In this document: positions 1 to 8,076 of the stretch, one piece after another | Position numbering within the stretch: the first letter of the stretch is position 1 | Layout of the letters: every line of letters starts with the position of its first letter | Origin: Chitinophagaceae bacterium | Lineage (GTDB): Bacteria > Bacteroidota > Bacteroidia > Chitinophagales > Chitinophagaceae | NCBI GenBank assembly: GCA_947447815.1 | Contig: CANFLJ010000032.1 | Location: 1-10,573 of the forward strand | Direction of reading: 5' to 3' | Length of the DNA stretch: 10,573 nt | Program-made: the position numbers and the translations under genes | Notes under the pieces: generated by a model | Databases searched by the model: none | What the model saw: only the letters and a program-made list of their open reading frames with translations | What the model was told of the DNA's origin: nothing

Positions 1-1
1 A

Positions 2-1993
2 TTATTTCTTTTCAGCTTCAGCATCACCTTCCAGTTTTGCTCTGATATCAGCAAGTGCACCAAGATCACCTAAAGTAGCTTTTTCAACTTTAGCTTGGAT
101 AGCTTTTACAGCTTTCTTAGCTTTATCGTTTTCTACTTCAGCTTCTTTCTTAGCAGATTGCTCAGCCTGAACCTGTACTTGTTCCCATAATCTTGTATGG
201 CTTAATACGATTCTCTTATCATTTCTATCGAATTCGATAACCATAAATTGAGCAGCTTCGTCTACTACAACTTGTTTACCATCTTCTTTGAACAGATGAC
301 GGTTAGGCACGAATCCTTCGATACCATAAGATAACTGAACCATTGCACCTCTATCTTCTTTCTTAACAACAGTTGCTTCGTGAATAGTACCTTCAGCAAA
401 AGTTTCTTCTAAAGCAGTCCAAGGATCTTCTTCTAATTGTTTGTGTCCAAGTTGAAGTTTACGGTTATCCTTATCGATAGACAAGATAACTATTTCAAGA
501 TTGTGACCAACTTTTACATATTCAGAAGGGTGGTTTAAACGTTTCAACCAGCTTAAGTCGCTGATGTGAACCATACCACCAATTCCAGTTTCAAGTTCTA
601 CAAACACACCATAAGAAGTGATGTTTTTAACAACACCAGTATGTCTGCTACCTTCAGGGAATTTAGTTTCGATTGTGCTCCATGGATCTTCCGTCATTTG
701 TTTGATAGAAAGACTCATTTTGCGGGTATCTTTATCTAAAGTAACCACCTTAGCTTCGTATTCATCATTTAATTTGAAGAATTCTTTAGCATTGATTGGT
801 GCGTTAGCCCAAGTGATTTCACTTACGTGAACCAGACCTTCTACACCAGGAGTGATTTCTAAGAAAGCACCGTAATCTTCGATATTAACTACTTTACCCT
901 TCACGATACCACCTTCAGAAAGTTCTACAGGTAATACGTCCCAAGGATGAGGCGTTAATTGTTTAAGACCAAGGCTGATACGTTTTTTATCATCATCAAA
1001 ATCAAGTACAACTACCTGAAGTTTCTGATCTAATTTCAACACCTCTGTAGGGTGAGTGATTCTACCCCAAGAAATATCGGTGATGTATAGTAAACCATCT
1101 AAGCCACCAAGATCCATAAAGGCACCGAAATCAGTGATGTTTTTAACAACACCTTCTAATACCTGACCTTTTTCCAGTTTGCTCATAATTTCTACACGTT
1201 GAGCTTCAATATCGCTTTCGATAAGAGCCTTGTGAGAAACCACAGCATTCTTGATAGTTTCATTGATTTTAACCACTTTGAATTCCATTGTTTTACCAAC
1301 AAACTGATCGTAATCAGTAACTGGTTTAACATCAATCTGAGAACCAGGTAAGAAAGTTTCCATACCGTTAACGTCAACTATAAGACCACCTTTAGTTTTG
1401 CTGGTAACAGTACCGGTAACAATTTCACCAGTTTTGTGTAACTCAACAATTCTTTGCCAAGCTCTGTAGATTCTAGCAGATTTTCTGGAAAGGTGTAAGT
1501 TTCCGTTTTTGTCTTCTTTTTCAAGAACCATTACTTCAACGATATCACCAGTTTTTAGGTTAGCCATATCTCTGAATTCATTCAAAGAGATAAGACCATC
1601 GCTTTTGAATCCGATATTGATAACGGCATCAGTAGCTGTTACGCCCACAACGTCGCCATCTAAAATCTGACCATCTTCGATTTGTACAAAAGTATCTTCG
1701 TATACTTTTTCGTACTTCATTCTATCAGCTTCTGAGTAATAGCTGATGTTACGTTTGTCTACGCTCCAGTCGAATTCGTCATGAGGAGTTTCGATGTAAA
1801 CTTCTTTCACTACTACTGGTGCTTCTTCTACAGCTACTGGAGCTTCTGCAGCTACTTCAGCAACTTCAATTACAGGAGCTGTAACTTCAGCAACTGTTTC
1901 TGCAGGAACGTTTGTTGTCGCAGTTGGAACTTCTGCATTGTCTGCAGCACTGTTTTCCTGTGCATCTGCGTTTAGATGTTTGTAAATATTCAT
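2..1993 (-). CDS. rpsA: 30S ribosomal protein S1, Bacteroidota type with acidic N-terminal extension
   Basis: Protein S1 binds mRNA on the 30S subunit and helps unstructured leaders reach the decoding site, which matters in Bacteroidota because Shine-Dalgarno sites are rarely used. The 663-residue protein shows six S1 (OB-fold) repeats at about residues 106-172, 188-257, 275-345, 360-431, 446-517 and 533-600. Typical repeat signatures are VVKNITDFGAF and GLVHVSEITW. Linkers after repeats 3, 4 and 5 share a KQ(L/M)xxxPW motif. Residues 1-65 are a low-complexity Ala/Val/Glu/Pro extension absent from the roughly 557-residue E. coli protein, and the last 60 residues are Lys/Ala/Glu-rich. The ATG at 1991-1993 lies 8 bases after a hairpin and has no purine-rich ribosome binding site. 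The TAA stop is at 2-4, so its terminator lies outside the window. The family call is firm. Confidence 0.97.
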   Translation of the reverse strand: MNIYKHLNADAQENSAADNAEVPTATTNVPAETVAEVTAPVIEVAEVAAEAPVAVEEAPVVVKEVYIETPHDEFDWSVDKRNISYYSEADRMKYEKVYEDTFVQIEDGQILDGDVVGVTATDAVINIGFKSDGLISLNEFRDMANLKTGDIVEVMVLEKEDKNGNLHLSRKSARIYRAWQRIVELHKTGEIVTGTVTSKTKGGLIVDVNGMETFLPGSQIDVKPVTDYDQFVGKTMEFKVVKINETIKNAVVSHKALIESDIEAQRVEIMSKLEKGQVLEGVVKNITDFGAFMDLGGLDGLLYITDISWGRITHPTEVLKLDQKLQVVVLDFDDDKKRISLGLKQLTPHPWDVLPVELSEGGIVKGKVVNIEDYGAFLEITPGVEGLVHVSEITWANAPINAKEFFKLNDEYEAKVVTLDKDTRKMSLSIKQMTEDPWSTIETKFPEGSRHTGVVKNITSYGVFVELETGIGGMVHISDLSWLKRLNHPSEYVKVGHNLEIVILSIDKDNRKLQLGHKQLEEDPWTALEETFAEGTIHEATVVKKEDRGAMVQLSYGIEGFVPNRHLFKEDGKQVVVDEAAQFMVIEFDRNDKRIVLSHTRLWEQVQVQAEQSAKKEAEVENDKAKKAVKAIQAKVEKATLGDLGALADIRAKLEGDAEAEKK

Positions 1994-2001
1994 TATATAA
2001 A

Positions 2002-2021
2002 CCCAATGTTTTTAAATTGGG
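2002..2021 (-). promoter_or_regulatory. Hairpin in the S1 mRNA leader, next to the start codon
   Basis: On the minus strand CCCAAT and ATTGGG form a perfect 6-bp stem with an 8-base A-rich loop, ending 8 bases before the rpsA ATG. If the TACTTTTG box at 2026-2033 is the promoter, transcription would start at or just before the stem, so the mRNA would begin with this hairpin. It could stabilise the mRNA or allow translational feedback by S1, as is known for E. coli rpsA through a different structure. The stem is seen directly; the function is inferred. Confidence 0.45.
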
Positions 2022-2025
2022 AGTG

Positions 2026-2033
2026 CAAAAGTA
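2026..2033 (-). promoter_or_regulatory. Bacteroidota -7 promoter box for rpsA
   Basis: The minus strand reads TACTTTTG, an exact match to the Bacteroidota sigma-ABfr consensus TAnnTTTG, 32 bases upstream of the rpsA ATG. I do not see a matching TTG (-33) element 17-23 bases upstream, so this rests on the -7 box and its position. Confidence 0.55.
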
Positions 2034-2067
2034 AGGGAAACCTAATATATATTGATGGGTTAAAAGA

Positions 2068-2106
2068 AAAAAGCGTAGTACTGAACCATTCAATACTACG
2101 CTTTTT
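2068..2106 (-). terminator. Intrinsic terminator of the M36 peptidase gene
   Basis: A 13-bp perfect stem (AAAAAGCGTAGTA at 2068-2080 with its complement at 2094-2106) is followed on the minus strand by a T-rich tail. The 13-base loop can itself pair TGAA with TTCA across one mismatch, lengthening the stem. It starts 31 bases after the peptidase stop and ends about 35 bases before the rpsA promoter box, so it insulates the two minus-strand genes. Confidence 0.85.
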
Positions 2107-2136
2107 ATGTATTTATTTATCAGAATAAATAGTAGA

Positions 2137-5100
2137 CTACTTTTCGATCATTAGTTTTTCGATGAATGAACTACCGTCTTCAGTCAATATCTGAATAATA
2201 TAAACCCCTGTAGTTAAATCGGTAGTAGAAAGATTAAAACCACCATTTTCCAGTGTTTGATTGAAGCTTTTTACTATTTTGCTTTGTGCATCAAACAAGC
2301 TTACTTTAGCCGTTTTTGCAGCAGAAGGCACGTATACTTTAGACTGGTAACGAGAAGGATTTGGAACAATCAATACCTGATTGCCTTCTTTAGAGAAGTT
2401 AAGCTTTCTGATTTCGGTATAACTTACTTTACCATCTTTATCCAACCCTTTGATACGATAATAGTTTAATCCTGCAAAAGGAGCTTCATCGTAGAAAGTA
2501 TATTCTTTATTGGTAATACCTAATGCTGCTATTGTACTTATTGCAGACCAGCTATCAGTAGTAGAGCTTCTTTCTATTATATACTTACTGGTATTCACTT
2601 CCTCAGCAGCGATCCAGCGAAGTAAAGATTGTTTAGCTACCTGTTGAGCGGTGAAAGATGCATATTTAACCGGAACCGTATTAGGGGTAATAAAAATAGG
2701 CACCGAAGCAGAATCGATTACTTTATTAGCAGAATCATAAGCAACCAGCTTCATGAATCCCCCACAACCATTTGCAACAGATATATCATCCAGAACCCAT
2801 CCAACATTTGCAGCACCGGTAGAATTGCCCAAATCGGTACTAACTCTAAATCTTAAAAGCGTACTTGTACCTGCTAGAGAAGATAGATTTGCAAAAGACT
2901 GAACGAACTTACCACTCGTTGTACCAGAATACGCAGCACGATTAGGAATGGAAGAAACAGATATAGAATCAATAAATCCATTGTAAGGATTTTTGAATAT
3001 CAGCGATTTAGCATCTAACCAATTTGAACCATTATCGGTAGAATATTCTACCAATGATCCATCGTAGCTATTTTCGAATTCATATAAATGCTGAAAAGAT
3101 AATATAGACAGTGCCTTAGGAGTAAATGCTGTAGAATTTAAAGAAAAGTCTGCCACTAAAGTATCATCATATCCCCACCAAGCTGTGGATGGACTTTTGT
3201 AGTATGCATTAGTAGTTGTCCAGTTAGATAGCCCTGCTATATTGTTGTTAGCAAATCCACCAATCGTTCTGTTATCTCTGTTGTCGTTGATTACACTATC
3301 AATTTTACAAGCAGCACCTGAAGCGGTAATAGTCATTGATTGACTATCAGAAGCGTTGGTCACAAGGAAGTTGATAGGATTAAAACTTACTAAATTTCCA
3401 GCAACGGTACCCGTACCGCTCGTATAATTGACACCCGCCGGAAGAGTAGCCTTGATAGTATAGTTTTTGGTAGGTGCTTTACATGAACAATTTGTTTTTA
3501 AAGGAATGGTAACTGGCTGATTCTGCATCATAATAATAGGATCGTATTTAGCAGAAAATACTACACTTGAAGGAACATCGGTAGCTTGTTTTTGATCTGT
3601 AACACTACCTGAACTTCCTTGTTTTGCACTAAAGCCCATCCCTCTTGCAGCAAATGCTTTCCAGATAGCACACTTATGTTTATTATTATACAATATTGAA
3701 TCTGCAGCTAATATTGCATCACGTGCCTCTAAGAAACCAGGTAAACATGGTTGTAGTTTCATCCCTTGCATAACCAGTTTAAATGCAATGGTGTTTCCTC
3801 CTCCACCATTAGCATCATACAAATTAGCGTTTATCGAACCTTCCTGTTGAATTATATTCCAGGTCATATCCCATAATGCTGAGCACCAAACTTCGCCTAT
3901 GTAGTGCACCTCACCTACTGTACCACCACCGGTGCCTGCTATATCGCTATAAGTATGTTTATTAATTGTTTTACTGGTAGAATATGGAAATGTCCTGATT
4001 CCTTTTCCTGTAGAAGTCTGTCCAACTACATAGTTCCCAATAGGTCTTTTTAAGGTACCATCTGTAAGCTTAGCAGAATCCCAACGGGTAACAAACATCA
4101 ATGCAAGATAATCGCTCCATCCTTCGCCCCCTTGTTCTGCATTGCTTAAACAACCTGCCTGTGATGGACCACCCGTCAATCTGTTAGAAATACCATGGCC
4201 ATATTCGTGCACCATTACACCATCGTCGAAATCACCATCTAATTTTGGAGTATGTGTCCATAAAAACATTTGCATTCTTCCACTACCACCATCTGCAGGT
4301 GTTGAAAAATTTGCATTATCTGTACCTGAACCATCCTGAGCTTCTGCTTTTACATAATCGTTTCCAATTCCTCCCCTACTTATATTGTCCTTCTGGAAAT
4401 TGCCGCCTACTTCATCAAAACCATATTGATAAGTAATATCATGAATAATATTATTCCAGTAGAATAAATTGGTAGTTGCAGCTTTTCTATTTGAAGGAGT
4501 AGTTGGTGCTAAAGTAAAATTAGAAACAAGACCAAAAGTAAGGTTAGGGAGAGCAGTAGTGGAGGTGTCAAATCTTCCTGGGGAGTTTTTACCTAAGCTA
4601 TCATCATAAGCCCAAACATTATTCCCTTTGGTAATATTATAGTTTGTAGTACCATCAAAATTCCAGGCATAAGTTGTTGCATTATTTCCAACTCCGGCTT
4701 TCAACCAAGGGTTAGTTTCAGTGGCCAAAGGACCATAAGCCGGACTTTCGCGAGGGAAAGGAATTACATAGTATGAAGCTGAAGAAATATTCAAAGGAGG
4801 GCATGCTGCCAACTTATTAACAGAATTAGTTTTAAAATCTAAGTGATTGAATTTCAGTTGTTTAAATTGATTTAACTTATTTTCAGCTGCAGATTTATTT
4901 TCACTGTCATGATGACCATAATTACAAGTAACTGTCCAGTTGTTTTTATCTATGAAATCGCCATTTAAAGCATTTACTCTCACATTCCACCAATCAGCAG
5001 ACTTCACATCATCTATATTGATATTCCAGCCAAGGCTTACTGTATTGAAATTATCGGTAGACACCCAAAGCAGTTCTGCTTCTATTTTTTCTTTAGCTAT

Positions 5101-5556
5101 TCCTGCGTCCGTAAAAGCGATTTTATGATTAGATGTAAATTGATCTTCCGTGATTGATAATCCTACTGGAGTATTCAGCTGAAGGTAAGCTGCTGCTTTA
5201 TAAACTGCATCTGTTGCAGAAAGAACCGGAGTAGAAGATTGTACTTTTTTATCAATCTGGCTTACAAATTTACCTGAAGTGTAAGCCACTTTATTATCCA
5301 CCAAAGCAATTACTTTGATAGCATTATATACTTTTACTCCTTTGCAGGTTTGCTGAAGATAGATATAATTAATATTTGTATTCTGATCATAATAAGCATC
5401 ACTTACCACATATTGTTGTTTTAATTCAGGAACAACTAATCCCGCCTTAGATGATAAAAGCAAATCCTTTACTTTAGTTGTGGTTAAATTTTGTGCCGAC
5501 AAACTAAGGGATAAGCCAAGAATTGTTATTGTAAATAAAGATTTTACACTTTTCAT
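2137..5556 (-). CDS. Secreted M36 (fungalysin-type) zinc metallopeptidase with T9SS sorting domain
   Basis: This is an extracellular zinc endopeptidase. I place the start at the ATG at 5554-5556 (1139 residues), because it opens with a classic signal peptide, MKSVKSLFTITILGLSLSLSA, cut before Gln22. A longer frame reaches an ATG at 5697 but adds 47 non-signal residues. A fungalysin/thermolysin-type propeptide covers about 23-230 and the catalytic domain about 256-650. Zinc ligands are H450 and H454 in HEYGHGISNRL and E478 in GEGWSD, with the spacing known for Aspergillus fungalysin, plus a GEVWC motif near 554-558. Next come a Cys-containing beta domain (about 675-755), a jelly-roll/MAM-like region (about 755-935) and an FN3-like module (about 960-1055). 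The C-terminus is a type A T9SS sorting domain with PNP at 1065-1067. The protein is probably exported by Sec and T9SS, with the propeptide removed. Likely roles are nutrient proteolysis; the substrate is unknown. Confidence 0.93.
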   Translation of the reverse strand: MKSVKSLFTITILGLSLSLSAQNLTTTKVKDLLLSSKAGLVVPELKQQYVVSDAYYDQNTNINYIYLQQTCKGVKVYNAIKVIALVDNKVAYTSGKFVSQIDKKVQSSTPVLSATDAVYKAAAYLQLNTPVGLSITEDQFTSNHKIAFTDAGIAKEKIEAELLWVSTDNFNTVSLGWNINIDDVKSADWWNVRVNALNGDFIDKNNWTVTCNYGHHDSENKSAAENKLNQFKQLKFNHLDFKTNSVNKLAACPPLNISSASYYVIPFPRESPAYGPLATETNPWLKAGVGNNATTYAWNFDGTTNYNITKGNNVWAYDDSLGKNSPGRFDTSTTALPNLTFGLVSNFTLAPTTPSNRKAATTNLFYWNNIIHDITYQYGFDEVGGNFQKDNISRGGIGNDYVKAEAQDGSGTDNANFSTPADGGSGRMQMFLWTHTPKLDGDFDDGVMVHEYGHGISNRLTGGPSQAGCLSNAEQGGEGWSDYLALMFVTRWDSAKLTDGTLKRPIGNYVVGQTSTGKGIRTFPYSTSKTINKHTYSDIAGTGGGTVGEVHYIGEVWCSALWDMTWNIIQQEGSINANLYDANGGGGNTIAFKLVMQGMKLQPCLPGFLEARDAILAADSILYNNKHKCAIWKAFAARGMGFSAKQGSSGSVTDQKQATDVPSSVVFSAKYDPIIMMQNQPVTIPLKTNCSCKAPTKNYTIKATLPAGVNYTSGTGTVAGNLVSFNPINFLVTNASDSQSMTITASGAACKIDSVINDNRDNRTIGGFANNNIAGLSNWTTTNAYYKSPSTAWWGYDDTLVADFSLNSTAFTPKALSILSFQHLYEFENSYDGSLVEYSTDNGSNWLDAKSLIFKNPYNGFIDSISVSSIPNRAAYSGTTSGKFVQSFANLSSLAGTSTLLRFRVSTDLGNSTGAANVGWVLDDISVANGCGGFMKLVAYDSANKVIDSASVPIFITPNTVPVKYASFTAQQVAKQSLLRWIAAEEVNTSKYIIERSSTTDSWSAISTIAALGITNKEYTFYDEAPFAGLNYYRIKGLDKDGKVSYTEIRKLNFSKEGNQVLIVPNPSRYQSKVYVPSAAKTAKVSLFDAQSKIVKSFNQTLENGGFNLSTTDLTTGVYIIQILTEDGSSFIEKLMIEK

Positions 5557-5731
5557 AAGTATATTTTTAGGCTTACTTTTTAGTTTACACAATCTTCCGT
5601 TAAGGAATATAAAATTCAAATTCATATTTAAATCAATAAATTTAAAGAAATTACTATTATCTAATCGGGCAGCAAGATAAGGGATTTGGTTTTTCACTCA
5701 CTAATTTAAGGAGGAATTAAGGCAATTTTAT

Positions 5732-5739
5732 CAAAAATA
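5732..5739 (-). promoter_or_regulatory. Candidate -7 promoter box for the M36 peptidase
   Basis: The minus strand reads TATTTTTG, matching TAnnTTTG, about 175 bases before the preferred peptidase start. No good TTG element is found at the usual distance. The implied leader is long, and AT-rich DNA yields such boxes by chance, so this is tentative. Confidence 0.3.
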
Positions 5740-5810
5740 GGAAACAAGACCATTGACTTGATATTTAAGTATTAGTATCCAAATTATTTCAAAAAAATAA
5801 TACTAAAGGA

Positions 5811-5822
5811 TAAATATATTTA
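5811..5822. repeat. 12-bp perfect AT palindrome in the divergent intergenic region
   Basis: TAAATATATTTA reads the same on both strands and lies about 100 bases upstream of the metal-transporter start. It could be an operator, but a sequence of pure A and T in an AT-rich spacer is weak evidence. Confidence 0.3.
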
Positions 5823-5883
5823 AAAATCGCTGCTGACTTTTTGGGTAATTCAACATTCATTTCATAAAATTCTTAATTTCCAT

Positions 5884-5891
5884 TAGATTTG
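5884..5891 (+). promoter_or_regulatory. Candidate -7 promoter box for the Nramp gene
   Basis: TAGATTTG matches TAnnTTTG exactly and lies 32 bases upstream of the ATG at 5924, the same geometry as at rpsA. No TTG is seen at 17-23 bases upstream. Confidence 0.45.
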
Positions 5892-5923
5892 TCAAGTTCA
5901 TAAAGCAACCGAAAATAATAGTT

Positions 5924-7801
5924 ATGGCTGATAATAATAATACTTACTCGTTGGGCGAAGTGCATGGCTCGGTAGATACTACTGCTGATCGTAAGCCTTG
6001 GAAAAAGGTGCTATCTTATTTCGGACCGGCCTATTTAGTATGTGTGGGATATATGGATCCAGGTAACTGGGCCACCGATTTGCAAGGAGGTGCTAGGTTC
6101 GGTTATCAGTTGATATGGATATTACTCATGAGCAACCTGATGGCGTTGCTTTTGCAAAGTTTAAGTGCAAGACTAGGAATTGTTAGTCGTAAAGATTTGG
6201 CTCAGGTAAATCGAGAGGTATACCCTCCTGTTGTAAATGTATCATTATATGTATTAGCGGAAATAGCTATAGCCTCTTGTGATCTGGCTGAAGTACTTGG
6301 TATGGCATTAGGTTTGTACCTTCTAACAGGACTTCCATTAGTCTGGGGAATTGCCATTACAGTTTTAGATACATTTTTGCTCCTGTGGCTTCAAAAATTT
6401 GGAATCAGAAAGCTGGAAGCCTTTATACTTGCCTTAGTAGCAATTATTGGAGCATCTTTTATGATAGAACTGTTTCTGACCAATCCTCATCCAAAACCTA
6501 CTGAGATACTAAAAGGATTTATGCCCACATCATTAAGTAAAGATGCTTTATATATTGCAATAGGAATCATTGGAGCCACGGTAATGCCGCACAATCTCTA
6601 TTTACATTCGGCATTAGTACAAACCAGAAAAATTGGGGATGATGAGCAAAGTATCCGAAAAGCAATTCGTTTCAATCTTTTTGATAGCACCATTGCACTT
6701 AATGCCGCATTCTTTGTAAATGCTGCTATTCTGATACTAGCTGCTTCTGCCTTTTATCTTACAGGACATCAGGATGTAGCCAGAATAGAGGATGCCCACA
6801 AACTTCTTGCTCCATTATTAGGCACAAAGCTTGCTCCTGCCATATTTGCTATAGCACTAATAGCCGCTGGACAGAGTAGTACTATTACTGGAACGCTTGC
6901 TGGTCAGATAGTAATGGAAGGGTATTTACATGTAAGAATTAATCCGAAAATAAGAAGATTACTAACCAGATTACTGGCAATCATTCCGGCTATAATTGTT
7001 ATAGCAATATTTGGCGAAGACAAAATAGATAGTATGCTGGTATTGAGTCAGGTAGTATTAAGTATTCAACTTGGTTTTGCTGTTATTCCCCTCATTCATT
7101 TTGTGAGTGACAAAAAACGTATGGGGCAGTTTGCTATCCGCTGGCACGTTAAAATCATTGCTTGGATTGTTGCTGCCATTCTTGTTTTTCTAAATGTAAA
7201 GATGGTTACCGAGCAGGCGCTAGAGCTATTTAATACTGATGGAAATCTGATCTGGAAAATAGTCACAATAATAGCAGCGTTGATATTTATCTGGTTATTT
7301 CTGGCTATGACATTCATTCCTATTATTCAAACCCGTATTAAAAATAAGGAATTATTACATGGAGATATGGCTAGCTTGACAAACCTTGCCGTAAAACCTA
7401 TTAGGAATATTGCAATAGCCCTCGACTTCTCTAAAAAAGATGAGCACTTAATTGCTTACGCTCTGGCGCAAGGCAATAAAGGTGTACAATACACGCTGAT
7501 TCATATAGTGGAGAGTGCTTCAGCAAAATACCTTGGAGAAGACACCGATGACAATGAAACAAGACAAGACAAAGAGCGCTTGAATTTGTATACAAAACAT
7601 CTAAATGAATTTGGATACAATGCTACAGGAATAATTGGTTATAGAAGTCGTATTAAAGAAATAGTAAGAATTGTAAAAGAAACAGAAGCTGATTTGCTCG
7701 TTATGGGATCGCACAAACACTCCGGAATAAGAGATTATATATTTGGCGAAACTATTGATGCAGTTCGTCATGAAGTTGAAATCCCTGTATTGATAGTATA
7801 A
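5924..7801 (+). CDS. Nramp-family divalent metal transporter fused to a C-terminal universal stress protein domain
   Basis: This inner-membrane proton-coupled transporter likely imports Mn(II) or Fe(II). The 625-residue protein has an Nramp core at about residues 25-472. It carries the metal-site motifs DPGN (45-48, first helix) and MPHN (221-224, sixth helix, within GATVMPHNLYLHS), plus the family signature GQSSTITGTLAGQ (316-328). About eleven hydrophobic segments are visible. Residues 493-625 form a cytoplasmic UspA-like domain beginning IRNIAIALDFS and ending EIPVLIV. Its nucleotide-binding motif region (GSHKHSG to FGET, 595-610) departs from the ATP-binding consensus G-2X-G-9X-G-(S/T), with Lys at 598 and Glu at 609. 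A plain MntH is about 410-450 residues, so the extra length is the fused domain. The ATG is preceded by an A-rich stretch. No metal-regulator gene is nearby. The fusion suggests stress or nucleotide control of transport, which is inference. Confidence 0.94.
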   Translation: MADNNNTYSLGEVHGSVDTTADRKPWKKVLSYFGPAYLVCVGYMDPGNWATDLQGGARFGYQLIWILLMSNLMALLLQSLSARLGIVSRKDLAQVNREVYPPVVNVSLYVLAEIAIASCDLAEVLGMALGLYLLTGLPLVWGIAITVLDTFLLLWLQKFGIRKLEAFILALVAIIGASFMIELFLTNPHPKPTEILKGFMPTSLSKDALYIAIGIIGATVMPHNLYLHSALVQTRKIGDDEQSIRKAIRFNLFDSTIALNAAFFVNAAILILAASAFYLTGHQDVARIEDAHKLLAPLLGTKLAPAIFAIALIAAGQSSTITGTLAGQIVMEGYLHVRINPKIRRLLTRLLAIIPAIIVIAIFGEDKIDSMLVLSQVVLSIQLGFAVIPLIHFVSDKKRMGQFAIRWHVKIIAWIVAAILVFLNVKMVTEQALELFNTDGNLIWKIVTIIAALIFIWLFLAMTFIPIIQTRIKNKELLHGDMASLTNLAVKPIRNIAIALDFSKKDEHLIAYALAQGNKGVQYTLIHIVESASAKYLGEDTDDNETRQDKERLNLYTKHLNEFGYNATGIIGYRSRIKEIVRIVKETEADLLVMGSHKHSGIRDYIFGETIDAVRHEVEIPVLIV

Positions 7802-7829
7802 ATTACCTATATAATAGGATAACATATTA

Positions 7830-7859
7830 TTTGCTTAATTAATTTATCTCCTATATTTA
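7830..7859 (+). promoter_or_regulatory. Candidate distal promoter upstream of homogentisate dioxygenase
   Basis: TTTG at 7830-7833 is followed after 18 bases by TATATTTA (7852-7859), close to the Bacteroidota TTTG / TAnnTTTG arrangement with the last G replaced by A. It would give a leader of about 210 bases. It is less certain than an exact match. Confidence 0.3.
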
Positions 7860-8026
7860 CGTTTCATAACGATAGCAATGCCGCTAAAAAGAAACTTCAC
7901 TTATTGGATTGATAAACGTCGATGGAAATTTTGTTTTCTATTGACTATGCTAGAAATGTCCTGAAGATAATTTTACAGTAATTAGTTTTTTATTAAGGGA
8001 GATTTTATAATTAACATGCCATCTAA

Positions 8027-8054
8027 TTGGTAATATTCCCTTCTATTATATTTT
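8027..8054 (+). promoter_or_regulatory. Candidate proximal promoter of homogentisate dioxygenase
   Basis: TTG at 8027-8029 is followed after 17 bases by TATATTTT (8047-8054), a one-mismatch version of TAnnTTTG, 22 bases before the ATG. The spacing and closeness to the gene fit, but the region is AT-rich. Confidence 0.3.
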
Positions 8055-8076
8055 CATTTTAAATTACAAAATATTT

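Larger units (their letters stand above)
5557..5923. other. Gene-free AT-rich divergent intergenic region
   Basis: These 367 bases separate the divergent peptidase and metal-transporter genes. I see no convincing small gene or RNA. The region holds one candidate -7 box for each gene, a perfect 12-bp palindrome TAAATATATTTA at 5811-5822, and a loose inverted repeat AGTATTA (5768-5774) / TAATACT (5798-5804). Bases 5557-5697 are open in frame with the peptidase but read as leader, because the signal peptide begins only at 5556. Confidence 0.6.

Noticed and set aside
618..1153. A 20-base direct repeat (618-637 and 1134-1153) inside rpsA
   Set aside because: It encodes the same VVKNIT start of two S1 repeats. 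It reflects domain duplication, not a mobile or regulatory repeat.
1887..2093. Minus-strand 68-codon frame overlapping the rpsA start
   Set aside because: It runs across the terminator and rpsA promoter and into the rpsA coding sequence in another frame. Its Cys/Arg-rich end is a frame shadow of the low-complexity extension.
4142..4436. Plus-strand frames opposite the peptidase catalytic region
   Set aside because: They lie antisense to the strongly conserved HEYGH region, have no signals of their own and look like chance open frames.
7806..7818. Possible terminator after the Nramp gene (CCTAT-ATA-ATAGG)
   Set aside because: The stem is only 5 bp with few G-C pairs and a 3-base loop, and no T run follows, so it is too weak to call.
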